A stretch of DNA of 64,000 bases from the NCBI RefSeq assembly GCF_018613895.1, contig NZ_JAGGPH010000003.1, positions 289,949 through 353,948 on the forward strand, in the 5' to 3' direction. The notes beneath the pieces were generated by a model, which had not been told where the DNA came from, searched no databases, and worked only from the letters and a program-made list of their open reading frames with translations. The position numbers were made by a program, and so were the translations under genes. Positions 56,638 to 64,000 of the stretch are shown one piece after another (the first letter of the stretch is position 1; each line of letters opens with the position of its first letter). The stretch comes from Curtobacterium sp. ISL-83 (GTDB lineage Bacteria; Actinomycetota; Actinomycetes; Actinomycetales; Microbacteriaceae).

Positions 56638-58185
56638 GTGACCGACGACATCACCACGCTCAGCGCTGCGGCGCTCGCGGACGCCCTCGTGGCGCGCGAC
56701 ATCTCCAGCGTCGAAGCCACCCAGGCGCACCTCGACCGCATCCAGGCGGTGGACGGCGACGTCCACGCGTTCCTGCACGTCAACCAGAACGCCCTCGCGG
56801 TCGCGAAGTCCATCGACGCGCGGCGGGCCGCGGGCGACGACCTCGGCGCGCTCGCCGGGGTGCCGATCGCCATCAAGGACGTCCTGTGCACGCAGGACAT
56901 GCCGACGACCTCGGGGTCGAAGATCCTCGAAGGCTGGGTGCCGCCGTACGACGCCACCCCGGTCGCGAAGCTCCGCGCCGCGGGCCTCGTGCCGCTCGGC
57001 AAGACCAACATGGACGAGTTCGCGATGGGCTCCACCACGGAGTTCTCCGCCTACGGACCGACCCACAACCCCTGGGACCTCGACCGGATCCCCGGCGGTT
57101 CCGGCGGTGGGTCGGCGGCAGCGGTCGCGGCCCACGAAGCGCCGCTCGCGCTCGGCTCCGACACCGGCGGGTCCATCCGCCAGCCGGGTGCCGTCACGGG
57201 CACGGTCGGTGTGAAGCCGACGTACGGCGGGGTCAGCCGGTACGGCGCGATCGCGCTCGCGTCGAGCCTCGACCAGGTCGGCCCGGTCTCCCGCACGGTG
57301 CTCGACGCCGCGCTGCTGCACGACGTGATCGGCGGACACGACCCGAAGGACTCCACGTCCATCCCGGACGCCTGGCCGTCGATGGCGGCCGCGGCGCGTG
57401 AGGGGCTGCAGGCGGACACGCTGCGCGGACTGCGCGTCGGCGTGGTCAAGGAACTCGCCGGTGGTGACGGCTTCCAGGCGGGCGTGACCCAGCGCTTCCA
57501 GGAGACCGTCGCGCTCTTCGAGTCCGCCGGAGCCGTCGTCGTCGAGATCGACGCGCCGAGCTTCGCCTACGCGATCAGCGCCTACTACCTGATCCTCCCG
57601 GCCGAGGCGTCGTCGAACCTCGCGAAGTTCGACTCGGTGCGCTTCGGGCTGCGGGTCACGCCCGAGCACGGTTCCACCGTCGAAGACGTCATGGCCGCCA
57701 CCCGGGAAGCCGGCTTCGGGCCCGAGGTCAAGCGACGCATCATCCTGGGCACGTACGCCCTCAGCGCCGGCTACTACGACGCCTACTACGGGTCCGCGCA
57801 GAAGGTCCGGACGCTCGTCCAGCGCGACTTCGCGGCCGCGTTCGAGCAGGTCGACCTGCTCATCAGCCCGTCGGCGCCGACCACGGCGTTCCCGATCGGT
57901 GAGCGCATCGACGACCCGCTCGCGATGTACCTCAACGACCTCACGACGATCCCCGCGAACCTGGCTGGCGTCCCCGGCATGAGCATCCCGAACGGTCTTG
58001 CGCCCGAGGACTCCCTGCCGGTCGGCGTGCAGCTGATGGCGCCGCAGCGTGAGGACGCGCGGCTCTACCGTTACGGCGCCGCGCTCGAGCGTCTGCTCGA
58101 GCAGCAGTGGGGCGGCCCGCTGATCGACCGCATCCCGAACCTCGACCAGAGCCAGCAGTCGGCTGCGCAGGAAGGCGTGATCTGA
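56638..58185 (+). CDS. gatA: Asp/Glu-tRNA amidotransferase subunit A
   Basis: This 515-residue amidase-signature protein has a catalytic triad of K80 (AIKDVLC), cis-S155 ([10 protein letters not shown]) and S179 (DTGGSIRQP). It releases ammonia from glutamine for GatB. Presence of gatCAB means Gln-tRNA (and perhaps Asn-tRNA) is made indirectly. GTG start, 11 bp after gatC. Confidence 0.96.
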   Translation: MTDDITTLSAAALADALVARDISSVEATQAHLDRIQAVDGDVHAFLHVNQNALAVAKSIDARRAAGDDLGALAGVPIAIKDVLCTQDMPTTSGSKILEGWVPPYDATPVAKLRAAGLVPLGKTNMDEFAMGSTTEFSAYGPTHNPWDLDRIPGGSGGGSAAAVAAHEAPLALGSDTGGSIRQPGAVTGTVGVKPTYGGVSRYGAIALASSLDQVGPVSRTVLDAALLHDVIGGHDPKDSTSIPDAWPSMAAAAREGLQADTLRGLRVGVVKELAGGDGFQAGVTQRFQETVALFESAGAVVVEIDAPSFAYAISAYYLILPAEASSNLAKFDSVRFGLRVTPEHGSTVEDVMAATREAGFGPEVKRRIILGTYALSAGYYDAYYGSAQKVRTLVQRDFAAAFEQVDLLISPSAPTTAFPIGERIDDPLAMYLNDLTTIPANLAGVPGMSIPNGLAPEDSLPVGVQLMAPQREDARLYRYGAALERLLEQQWGGPLIDRIPNLDQSQQSAAQEGVI

Positions 58186-59690
58186 TGGCGCAGAAGGACG
58201 CGCTCATGGACTTCGACGAGGCGATCGAGCGCTACGAGCCGGTGCTCGGGTTCGAGGTCCACGTCGAACTCGCGACGAAGACGAAGATGTTCTCGGACGC
58301 ACCGAACTTCTTCGGCGGCGAACCGAACACCAACGTGACGCCGGTGGACCTGGGGCTGCCCGGATCGCTCCCGGTCGTGAACGCGCAGGCCGTGCGGTAC
58401 TCGATCCAGCTCGGGCTCGCGCTCGGGTGCTCGATCGCCGAGTCCTCGCGGTTCTCCCGGAAGAACTACTTCTACCCGGACAACCCGAAGAACTACCAGA
58501 TCTCGCAGTACGACGAGCCGATCGCGTACGAGGGCGAGGTCGAGGTCGAGCTGGCCGACGGCACGATCTTCCAGATCCCGATCGAGCGCGCCCACATGGA
58601 GGAAGACGCGGGCAAGCTGACCCACGTCGGCGGTGCGACCGGCCGCATCCAGGGCGCCGAGTACTCCCTCGTGGACTACAACCGTGCCGGTGTGCCGCTG
58701 GTCGAGATCGTCACGAAGCCGATCTTCGGCGCGGAACACCGTGCCCCCGAGCTCGGTGCCGCGTACGTGCAGGTCATCCGTGACCTCGTCCGGGCCCTCG
58801 GCGTGTCCGAAGCCCGCATGGAACGTGGCAACCTGCGCTGTGACGCCAACATCTCCCTGCGCCCGCGCGGGCAGGAGAAGCTCGGCACCCGCACCGAGAC
58901 GAAGAACGTCAACTCGTTCCGCTCGGTCGAGCGCGCGATCCGGTACGAGATCCAGCGCCAGGCCGCGATCCTCGCCGACGGCGGCACGATCACGCAGGAG
59001 ACCCGGCACTGGCACGAGGACACCGGCCGGACCTCGGCCGGGCGTCCGAAGTCGGATGCCGACGACTACCGGTACTTCCCGGAGCCCGACCTGCTGCCCG
59101 TCGTCCCGGATCCGGCCGTGATCGCGGAGCTCCGCGCTTCGCTGCCCGAAGCCCCCGTCGCCCGCCGTCGTCGGCTGAAGGGGGACTGGGGGTTCGCGGA
59201 CCTCGAGTTCCAGGACGTCGTCAACGGTGGTCTGCTCGACGAGGTCGAGGCCACCGTCGCGGCCGGAGCGGCACCGCAGTCGGCGCGCAAGTGGTGGACG
59301 GGCGAGATCAGCCGTGTCGCCAACGCCCAGGACGCAGCCCCCGGTGACCTCGTGTCGCCGCAGCACGTGGCCGAGCTCATCGGGCTCGTCGAGCCCGGCG
59401 AGCTGACCGATCGTCTCGCGCGCCAGGTGCTCGAGGGCGTCATCGCGGGCGAGGGCTCGCCGGCCGCCGTGGTCGAGGCCCGCGGGCTGAAGGTCGTCTC
59501 GGACGACTCGGCCCTCACGGTTGCGGTGGACGAGGCGCTCGCGGCCCAGCCGGACGTCCTCGCGAAGATCAAGGACGGCAAGGTCCAGGCCGCCGGCGCG
59601 ATCATCGGTGCCGTCATGAAGGCGATGCAGGGCCAGGCGGACGCCGCCCGCGTCCGTGAGTTGGTCCTGGAGCGCGCGCAGCAGTCGTAG
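58185..59690 (+). CDS. gatB: Asp/Glu-tRNA amidotransferase subunit B
   Basis: This 501-residue protein has [20 protein letters not shown], the family opening, and [20 protein letters not shown] for the kinase site. [13 protein letters not shown] follows, and the YqeY-like tail ends with [15 protein letters not shown]. The ATG overlaps gatA's stop (TGATG). The complex works on misacylated Glu-tRNA(Gln). Confidence 0.96.
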   Translation: MAQKDALMDFDEAIERYEPVLGFEVHVELATKTKMFSDAPNFFGGEPNTNVTPVDLGLPGSLPVVNAQAVRYSIQLGLALGCSIAESSRFSRKNYFYPDNPKNYQISQYDEPIAYEGEVEVELADGTIFQIPIERAHMEEDAGKLTHVGGATGRIQGAEYSLVDYNRAGVPLVEIVTKPIFGAEHRAPELGAAYVQVIRDLVRALGVSEARMERGNLRCDANISLRPRGQEKLGTRTETKNVNSFRSVERAIRYEIQRQAAILADGGTITQETRHWHEDTGRTSAGRPKSDADDYRYFPEPDLLPVVPDPAVIAELRASLPEAPVARRRRLKGDWGFADLEFQDVVNGGLLDEVEATVAAGAAPQSARKWWTGEISRVANAQDAAPGDLVSPQHVAELIGLVEPGELTDRLARQVLEGVIAGEGSPAAVVEARGLKVVSDDSALTVAVDEALAAQPDVLAKIKDGKVQAAGAIIGAVMKAMQGQADAARVRELVLERAQQS

Positions 59691-59722
59691 CGGCGCACGT
59701 CCCACCCTCGGAACCGTGTTCC

Positions 59723-59758
59723 GGACACAGCACCGCAGCAACCCGCGGTGCTGTGTCC
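59723..59758 (+). terminator. gatCAB terminator
   Basis: GGACACAGCACCGC (59723-59736) pairs perfectly with 59745-59758, with an 8-nt loop. An outer CGGAACC/GGTTCCG (59709, 59766) can extend it. Confidence 0.85.
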
Positions 59759-59858
59759 ATTCCGCGGTTCCGACCACGGGGTGAGCGGCGTGGACGGGGC
59801 GGAGCTGCCGACGCGGCCAACCTGGGGACGCGTCAGCGACCCGGTGACAGGATGAACC

Positions 59859-61028
59859 GTGTCCGCAACGATCCGCGCCATCGGTACCGCAGTCCCACGG
59901 ACCACCCTCGCGCAGGAGACCGTGCGCGATCTGTTCCGGGAACAACCGGGCCTCGCGCGCCTCGGGCAGCGTCTCGTCGGTGCGGCCTTCGACGGCTCGG
60001 CCGTCGACACCCGGCACAGCGTCCTGCCGGAGCTCGACCCCGCAGCCGGGTCGGGCGCGTTCCGTGACGCCGACGGGCACCTGACCTCCCCGAGCACGGG
60101 CACCCGGAACGACGCCTACCGCGTGCTCGCCCCACCGCTCTTCGTCGGTGCTGCCCGTGACGCGCTGACCCGCTCGGGCACGGCGGCCGCGGACGTCACC
60201 CACGTCGTGACCGTCTCGTGCACGGGGTTCACGCAGCCCGGGCCGGACCTCGACATCGTCCACGAGCTCGGCCTCAGCCCCGCCGTCTTCCGCCACCACA
60301 TCGGCTTCATGGGGTGCTGTGCGGCGTTCCCGGCGCTCCGGATCGCCGCCGCGTTCGTCGAGGCTGATCCGCGCGCCGTGGTCCTCGTCGTCTGCGCCGA
60401 ACTCTGCACCCTGCACGTCCGGGGCTCCGAGGATCCGGACCAGATCGTCGCGAACAGTGTCTTCGGGGACGGTGCCGCCGCCGCGGTCGTCGCTGCTGAC
60501 GGTGCTGGCCTCCGCCTCGACCGCTTCACCACCGCTGTCGTGCCCGAGAGCGCGTCGGAGATGGCGTGGAACATCGGTGACGAGGGCTTCGAGATGGTGC
60601 TCTCTACGGCGGTGCCCAAGCTCGTCGGGGCGTCGGTGGCGGCAGCCGTCGCACCGCTCCTCGACACCGGACGCGCCGACGACGTGCCGCTCTGGGCCGT
60701 GCACCCCGGTGGTCGCGCGATCCTCGACCGGACGCAGGACGCACTGGGGCTGCCGGACTCCGCGATCGCGGCGAGCCGGACCGTGCTCCGCGAGCACGGC
60801 AACATGTCGAGTGCGACGGTGTTGTTCGTCCTGCGGCAGGCGCTCGACGACTGGATCGCCGAGGGCACCCCCGTGGTGGCGCTCGCGTTCGGCCCCGGCC
60901 TCACCGTGGAGTGCGCACGGCTGACCGCCGTCGCCCTGCCCGGCGCGGACACCGCGGAGTTCGCGGACGACGTGGACGAGCTGGCGAGTGGCGACCTCGC
61001 TGGTGCGCTGGTCTCGGAGCCATCGTGA
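59859..61028 (+). CDS. Type III polyketide synthase
   Basis: This 389-residue chalcone-synthase-like protein has the catalytic triad C153 (GFMGCCAAFPAL), H282 (WAVHPGGRAIL) and N315 (HGNMSSATV). It should build alkylpyrones or alkylresorcinols from fatty acyl-CoA and malonyl-CoA. A second Cys beside the nucleophile (GCC) is unusual compared with GCYAG. The GTG start is fixed by the conserved opening IRAIGTAVP. Its stop overlaps the methyltransferase start (GTGA). Confidence 0.92.
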   Translation: MSATIRAIGTAVPRTTLAQETVRDLFREQPGLARLGQRLVGAAFDGSAVDTRHSVLPELDPAAGSGAFRDADGHLTSPSTGTRNDAYRVLAPPLFVGAARDALTRSGTAAADVTHVVTVSCTGFTQPGPDLDIVHELGLSPAVFRHHIGFMGCCAAFPALRIAAAFVEADPRAVVLVVCAELCTLHVRGSEDPDQIVANSVFGDGAAAAVVAADGAGLRLDRFTTAVVPESASEMAWNIGDEGFEMVLSTAVPKLVGASVAAAVAPLLDTGRADDVPLWAVHPGGRAILDRTQDALGLPDSAIAASRTVLREHGNMSSATVLFVLRQALDDWIAEGTPVVALAFGPGLTVECARLTAVALPGADTAEFADDVDELASGDLAGALVSEPS

Positions 61029-61744
61029 GCGACCGTGGCGGACGCGAGTCGCGCCTCCCGATCGACCTGACGGTGCGCGACCGCGCCCTGCGCGAACTGA
61101 TGGACGAGCCCGACTGCGACCCGCTGGCACTCGACCGCACCTTCCGGCGGTTCGCGATCGTCAACGGGCTGGTGAGCGGGTGGCGAGCCGTCTGGCGGAC
61201 GCACGTCGTCCCGGCGCTGCCGCCGAACGGACGGGGTCGGATCCTCGACCTCGGATGCGGTGGGGGTGACCTCGCGCGGTCCCTCGCGCGGTGGGCGGCG
61301 AGCGACGGCTTCGACGTGGAGGTCGTCGGGGTCGACCCCGACCCGCGGGCCATCGCCGCCGCCAGCCGGTCGACGCCGCGGGGCGTGTCGTTCCACGAGC
61401 GCTCGAGCGGCGACCTGGTGACGGCGGGGGAGCGGTTCGACGTCGTCGTCTCGAACCACGTCCTGCACCACCTGGACGACGACACCCGAGCCGCGTTCCT
61501 CGCCGACTCGGCGGTGCTCGCATCGAGCCGGAGCCTCCACTCCGACATCCGACGGTCCTCGTCCGCCTACCGGGCGTACGCGCTGGCGTCGCCCCTCGTG
61601 GCGCCCGGGACCTTCGTGCGGGTGGACGGGCTGCGGTCCATCCGGCGGAGCTTCACGCTGCCCGAGTTGCAGGAGACACTGCCGGCGGGGTGGCGTGCCG
61701 AGGCGGCCGCGCCCCACCGGGTGCTCGCGATCCTCGACGCCTGA
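61025..61744 (+). CDS. Class I SAM methyltransferase
   Basis: This 239-residue protein has the SAM motif ILDLGCGGGD (73-82), acidic VVGVDPDPRA and VVSNHVLHHLDDDT. An N-terminal FRRFAIVNGLVSGWRAVWRT resembles methyltransferases found beside type III PKS genes, where they methylate the polyketide ring hydroxyl. It is coupled by a 4-bp overlap. No FAD oxidoreductase follows, unlike many such operons. Confidence 0.87.
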   Translation: MSDRGGRESRLPIDLTVRDRALRELMDEPDCDPLALDRTFRRFAIVNGLVSGWRAVWRTHVVPALPPNGRGRILDLGCGGGDLARSLARWAASDGFDVEVVGVDPDPRAIAAASRSTPRGVSFHERSSGDLVTAGERFDVVVSNHVLHHLDDDTRAAFLADSAVLASSRSLHSDIRRSSSAYRAYALASPLVAPGTFVRVDGLRSIRRSFTLPELQETLPAGWRAEAAAPHRVLAILDA

Positions 61745-61834
61745 CCTGTGGCGGCTGGCGGGCCCCGGTGACTCGGTCGTCATCCCTCGCACCGGCGTGT
61801 GCCACCGAGCCGCCCCCTGCGTTACGGTCGCGGT

Positions 61835-62785
61835 ATGCCGTCCGGTCGTCTCCACCGCGTCGCCGTGCTGGTCCTCGACGGCGCCAAGCCCCTGGACGTC
61901 GGGATCCCGGCCCAGGTCTTCTCCAGCCGGCCGAGCATGCCCTACGAGGTGCGCGTGTGCGGCCCGACCGCCGGACGTGTCCGCGGCGGAGACGGCATGG
62001 CCTACGTCGTCGACCACGGGCTCGATGCCGTCGCATGGGCGGACACCGTCTTCGTCCCGGGCTGGCGAACGCCCGCCGACACCCCGCCGCCGGCATCCGT
62101 CGTCGACGCCCTGCGGAACGCGCACAGCGCCGGCAAGCGCATCGCCGCGATCTCCACCGGAGCGTTCGCGCTCGCGGCAGCCGGGTTGCTCGACGGCCGC
62201 CGGGCGACGACGCACTGGCACTACACGCGGATCCTCCGCGACCGGTTCCCGAAGGTGGAGGTCGACGAGGACGTCCTGTTCGTCGACGAGGGCACGGTGC
62301 TGACGAGTGCCGGTGCCGCGAGCGGGATCGACCTCTGCCTCCACATCGTGCGGCGGGACCACGGCGTCGCGCTCGCCAACCACGTCGCACGCCGGCTCGT
62401 GAGCGCACCGCACCGGAGCGGGGGCCAGGCGCAGTACATCGAGCGCAGCGTGCCCGAGCCGATCGACGACGCCTTCACGGACACCCGTGAGTGGGTGTTG
62501 CGGCACCTCGGCGATCCCCTGACGCTCGACGTGCTGGCCCGTCGGGCGCAGGTGTCGCCTCGAACGTTCTCGCGGCGGTTCCTGGCCGCCACCGGGTACA
62601 CGCCCATGCAGTGGGTCCTGCGCGCACGGATCGACCTCGCCCGCGAGCTGCTCGAGCGCTCCGATCTCGGCGTCGACCAGGTGGCGGCGCAGGCCGGTCT
62701 CGGGACCGACGCGAACCTGCGCCTGCACTTCCGACGGGTCCTCGGCGTCTCGCCGTCGGCGTACCGCCGGACGTTCCACCACTGA
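61835..62785 (+). CDS. GlxA-like AraC-family regulator
   Basis: This 316-residue protein has a DJ-1/PfpI-like N-terminal domain (residues 8-175, RVAVLVLDGAKPLDVGIPAQ) without a cysteine at the usual nucleophile position (AISTGAFALAAAGLL has Thr). Two AraC helix-turn-helix units follow from about 215 (LTLDVLARRAQVSPRTFSRR). TACGGT (61823-61828) is six nt before the ATG. It may regulate the PKS pair or gap, but no operator is evident. Confidence 0.88.
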   Translation: MPSGRLHRVAVLVLDGAKPLDVGIPAQVFSSRPSMPYEVRVCGPTAGRVRGGDGMAYVVDHGLDAVAWADTVFVPGWRTPADTPPPASVVDALRNAHSAGKRIAAISTGAFALAAAGLLDGRRATTHWHYTRILRDRFPKVEVDEDVLFVDEGTVLTSAGAASGIDLCLHIVRRDHGVALANHVARRLVSAPHRSGGQAQYIERSVPEPIDDAFTDTREWVLRHLGDPLTLDVLARRAQVSPRTFSRRFLAATGYTPMQWVLRARIDLARELLERSDLGVDQVAAQAGLGTDANLRLHFRRVLGVSPSAYRRTFHH

Positions 62786-62880
62786 CGGCGCGCAGCCGGC
62801 GGCGCTCGAGCAGCCACCTGCGCGTGCTCGAACGCGGTTGGCGAGATCCTGACAGACGTTGGCAGTGCTGCCACTGGGGT

Positions 62881-62900
62881 CGCGCCTCCAGACCGGTGAT
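62881..62900 (+). repeat. Partial dispersed motif upstream of gap
   Basis: CGCGCCTCCAGACCGG lacks the GCAC prefix but matches the remaining consensus. It is followed by the gap ribosome site GAAAGGA at 62916. Confidence 0.5.
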
Positions 62901-62928
62901 CGTGGTCTGTGGAACGAAAGGAACCCAC

Positions 62929-63939
62929 ATGACCCGCATCGGGATCAACGGCTTCGGCCGGATCGGCCGCAACGTCCTCCGCGCACTCATCGCGCGCGGC
63001 GGCGAGGACCTCGAGGTGGTGGCCGTCAACGACCTGACCGCCGCCGCGACCCTCGCGCACCTCTTCCGCTACGACTCCGCACTCGGCCCGTTCTCGGGCA
63101 CCGTGGAGGTCGACGGCGACGACCTGGTGATCGACGGACACCGGATCCGCGTCCTCGCAGAGCGCGCACCCGCCGACCTGCCGTGGCGAGCACTCGGCGT
63201 GGACGTGGTGCTCGAGTCCACGGGCCGGTTCACGGACCGCGAGGCCGCGGCCCAGCACCTCGCTGCCGGCGCCGCCCGGGTGCTCATCAGCGCTCCCGCC
63301 ACCGGAGCCGACGCCACGATCGCCTTCGGTGTGAACTCGGACGTGTTCGATCCGGCCGCCCACACGGTCGTGTCGAACGCCTCGTGCACGACCAACGCGC
63401 TCGCGCCGCTGGCCGCGGTGCTCGACGACCTCGCCGGGATCGAGCACGGGTTCATGACGACGGTGCACGCGTACACGCAGGAGCAGAACCTGCAGGACGG
63501 ACCGCACCGGGACCTCCGCCGAGCCCGTGCCGCGGCGGTGAACATCGTGCCGACGACGACCGGGGCGGCGAAGGCCATCGGGCTGGTGCTGCCCCGACTG
63601 GACGGGAAGCTCTCCGGCGACTCGATCCGGGTACCGGTGCCGGTGGGGTCCATCGTCGAGCTCAACACCGTGGTGGGGCGGGACGTCACCGTCGACGAGG
63701 TCAACGCCGCCTACCGCGCCGCCGCCGACGGTGCCCTGGCGGGGGTCCTGGCGTACACCGCGGACCCGCTCGTGTCGTCGGACATCACCGGGCGGCCGGA
63801 GTCGAGCGTGTTCGACTCGCTGCTGACCCGCGTCGACGGTGGGCGCCACGTGAAGGTGGTCGCCTGGTACGACAACGAGTGGGGGTTCTCGAACCGCGTG
63901 GTGGACACGCTCGGCATGCTGGCGGTCGCGGGGCGCTGA
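62929..63939 (+). CDS. gap: Type I glyceraldehyde-3-phosphate dehydrogenase
   Basis: This 336-residue protein has the Rossmann loop INGFGRIGRN (6-15), D35 at the end of beta-2 (AVNDL) typical of NAD preference, catalytic C153 in SNASCTTN and the His in TTVHAYTQEQ (~179). RAAAVNIVPTTTGAAKA completes the phosphate site. Its surroundings are not glycolytic (no pgk or tpi), so it may be a second gap copy. GAAAGGA precedes the ATG. Confidence 0.93.
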   Translation: MTRIGINGFGRIGRNVLRALIARGGEDLEVVAVNDLTAAATLAHLFRYDSALGPFSGTVEVDGDDLVIDGHRIRVLAERAPADLPWRALGVDVVLESTGRFTDREAAAQHLAAGAARVLISAPATGADATIAFGVNSDVFDPAAHTVVSNASCTTNALAPLAAVLDDLAGIEHGFMTTVHAYTQEQNLQDGPHRDLRRARAAAVNIVPTTTGAAKAIGLVLPRLDGKLSGDSIRVPVPVGSIVELNTVVGRDVTVDEVNAAYRAAADGALAGVLAYTADPLVSSDITGRPESSVFDSLLTRVDGGRHVKVVAWYDNEWGFSNRVVDTLGMLAVAGR

Positions 63940-63975
63940 TCGCGGCGCGGCCGCGGTGCGGCTGCGGGCCGGCCG

Positions 63976-64000
63976 GGAGGCGCGGTGCGGGCTGGCACCG
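63976..64000. repeat. Dispersed 13-bp motif at right edge, inverted repeat cut off
   Basis: GGAGGCGCGGTGC (63976-63988) and then GGCTGGCACCG at the end suggest the start of a second hairpin of the 31986-type, cut by the window edge. Confidence 0.6.

Noticed and set aside
53503..57669. A 1388-codon open frame on the minus strand across the PBP and gatCA genes
   Set aside because: It is the codon-shadow expected in GC-rich DNA. The plus strand holds full-length, motif-complete PBP, GatC and GatA. The antisense product is Arg/Val-rich with no recognisable domain.
58071..62782. Long minus-strand frames opposite gatB, the PKS, methyltransferase and AraC genes
   Set aside because: Same shadow effect. 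Catalytic motifs are all on the plus strand, and the minus frames have no ribosome site or promoter.

Overview
The window is very GC-rich (by eye about 70%), densely packed, and bacterial. Gene content points to an actinobacterium of the Microbacteriaceae, with Curtobacterium or a close relative as a best guess. The reasons are the AdnAB-like helicase-nucleases, UvrD2, DUF3107 and DUF3039 proteins, UPF0182, a DUF2342 zincin-like protein, GatCAB, an NAD+-dependent ligase with a family-typical insert, and many promoters of the form TAnnnT sitting 6-7 nt before the start codon. I see no plasmid, phage, insertion sequence or CRISPR array. This looks like core chromosome.

Layout. Positions 1-9.3 kb hold an MgtE-N/CBS-type protein (cut by the window edge), a general-stress membrane protein, a GNAT acetyltransferase, aminopeptidase P, a PHP phosphoesterase, an RhlE-like DEAD-box helicase, a ferritin-like protein, a PIG-V-type mannosyltransferase and DUF3107. 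Positions 9.4-26.5 kb hold adnA-adnB-like genes, an aminoglycoside-phosphotransferase-fold protein, nudC, uvrD2, a ThiF/cyclodehydratase-like protein, a DUF2342 zincin-like protein, a PDZ-Lon protease and UPF0182. From memory, 5.3-26.5 kb matches the Mycobacterium tuberculosis Rv3193c-Rv3211 neighbourhood and is an old conserved actinobacterial block. An initiator tRNA follows.

Positions 27-32 kb carry a nitrilase-family amidase, a PLP aminotransferase and an HtrA protease with a long Q/Y/G-rich cytoplasmic head. Positions 32.2-37.9 kb look like a cell-surface glycopolymer locus: two GT2 glycosyltransferases, a CDP-alcohol phosphotransferase-like protein, a TagGH-type ABC exporter and a LicC-like nucleotidyltransferase. 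Positions 38.2-46.7 kb carry a second ABC exporter, DUF3039, pncB, murI-rph-rdgB and dedA. Positions 46.8-59.7 kb carry tRNA-Leu(UAG), an MFS transporter, mnmA, ligA, a secreted DUF1023 alpha/beta hydrolase, a class A PBP and gatCAB. Positions 59.8-63.9 kb carry a type III polyketide synthase with a methyltransferase, a GlxA-like AraC regulator and a type I GAPDH.

Structure outside the genes is the most unusual part. Convergent gene gaps are filled with locus-specific degenerate repeats: about 92-bp units at 27.9-28.3 kb, 151-bp at 1.84-2.1 kb, 38-bp plus inverted GAGACGCC arms at 45.5-45.9 kb, and 19-bp at 5.2 kb. A 13-bp motif, GCACCGCGCCTCC, occurs exactly six times, all between genes, once as the arms of a perfect 48-bp inverted repeat. 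At least 17 genes appear to be transcribed without a leader. No single cassette stands out as an unknown defence or mobile system. The best candidates for undescribed biology are the repeat families and the orphan ThiF-like/zincin-like/PDZ-Lon/UPF0182 group.
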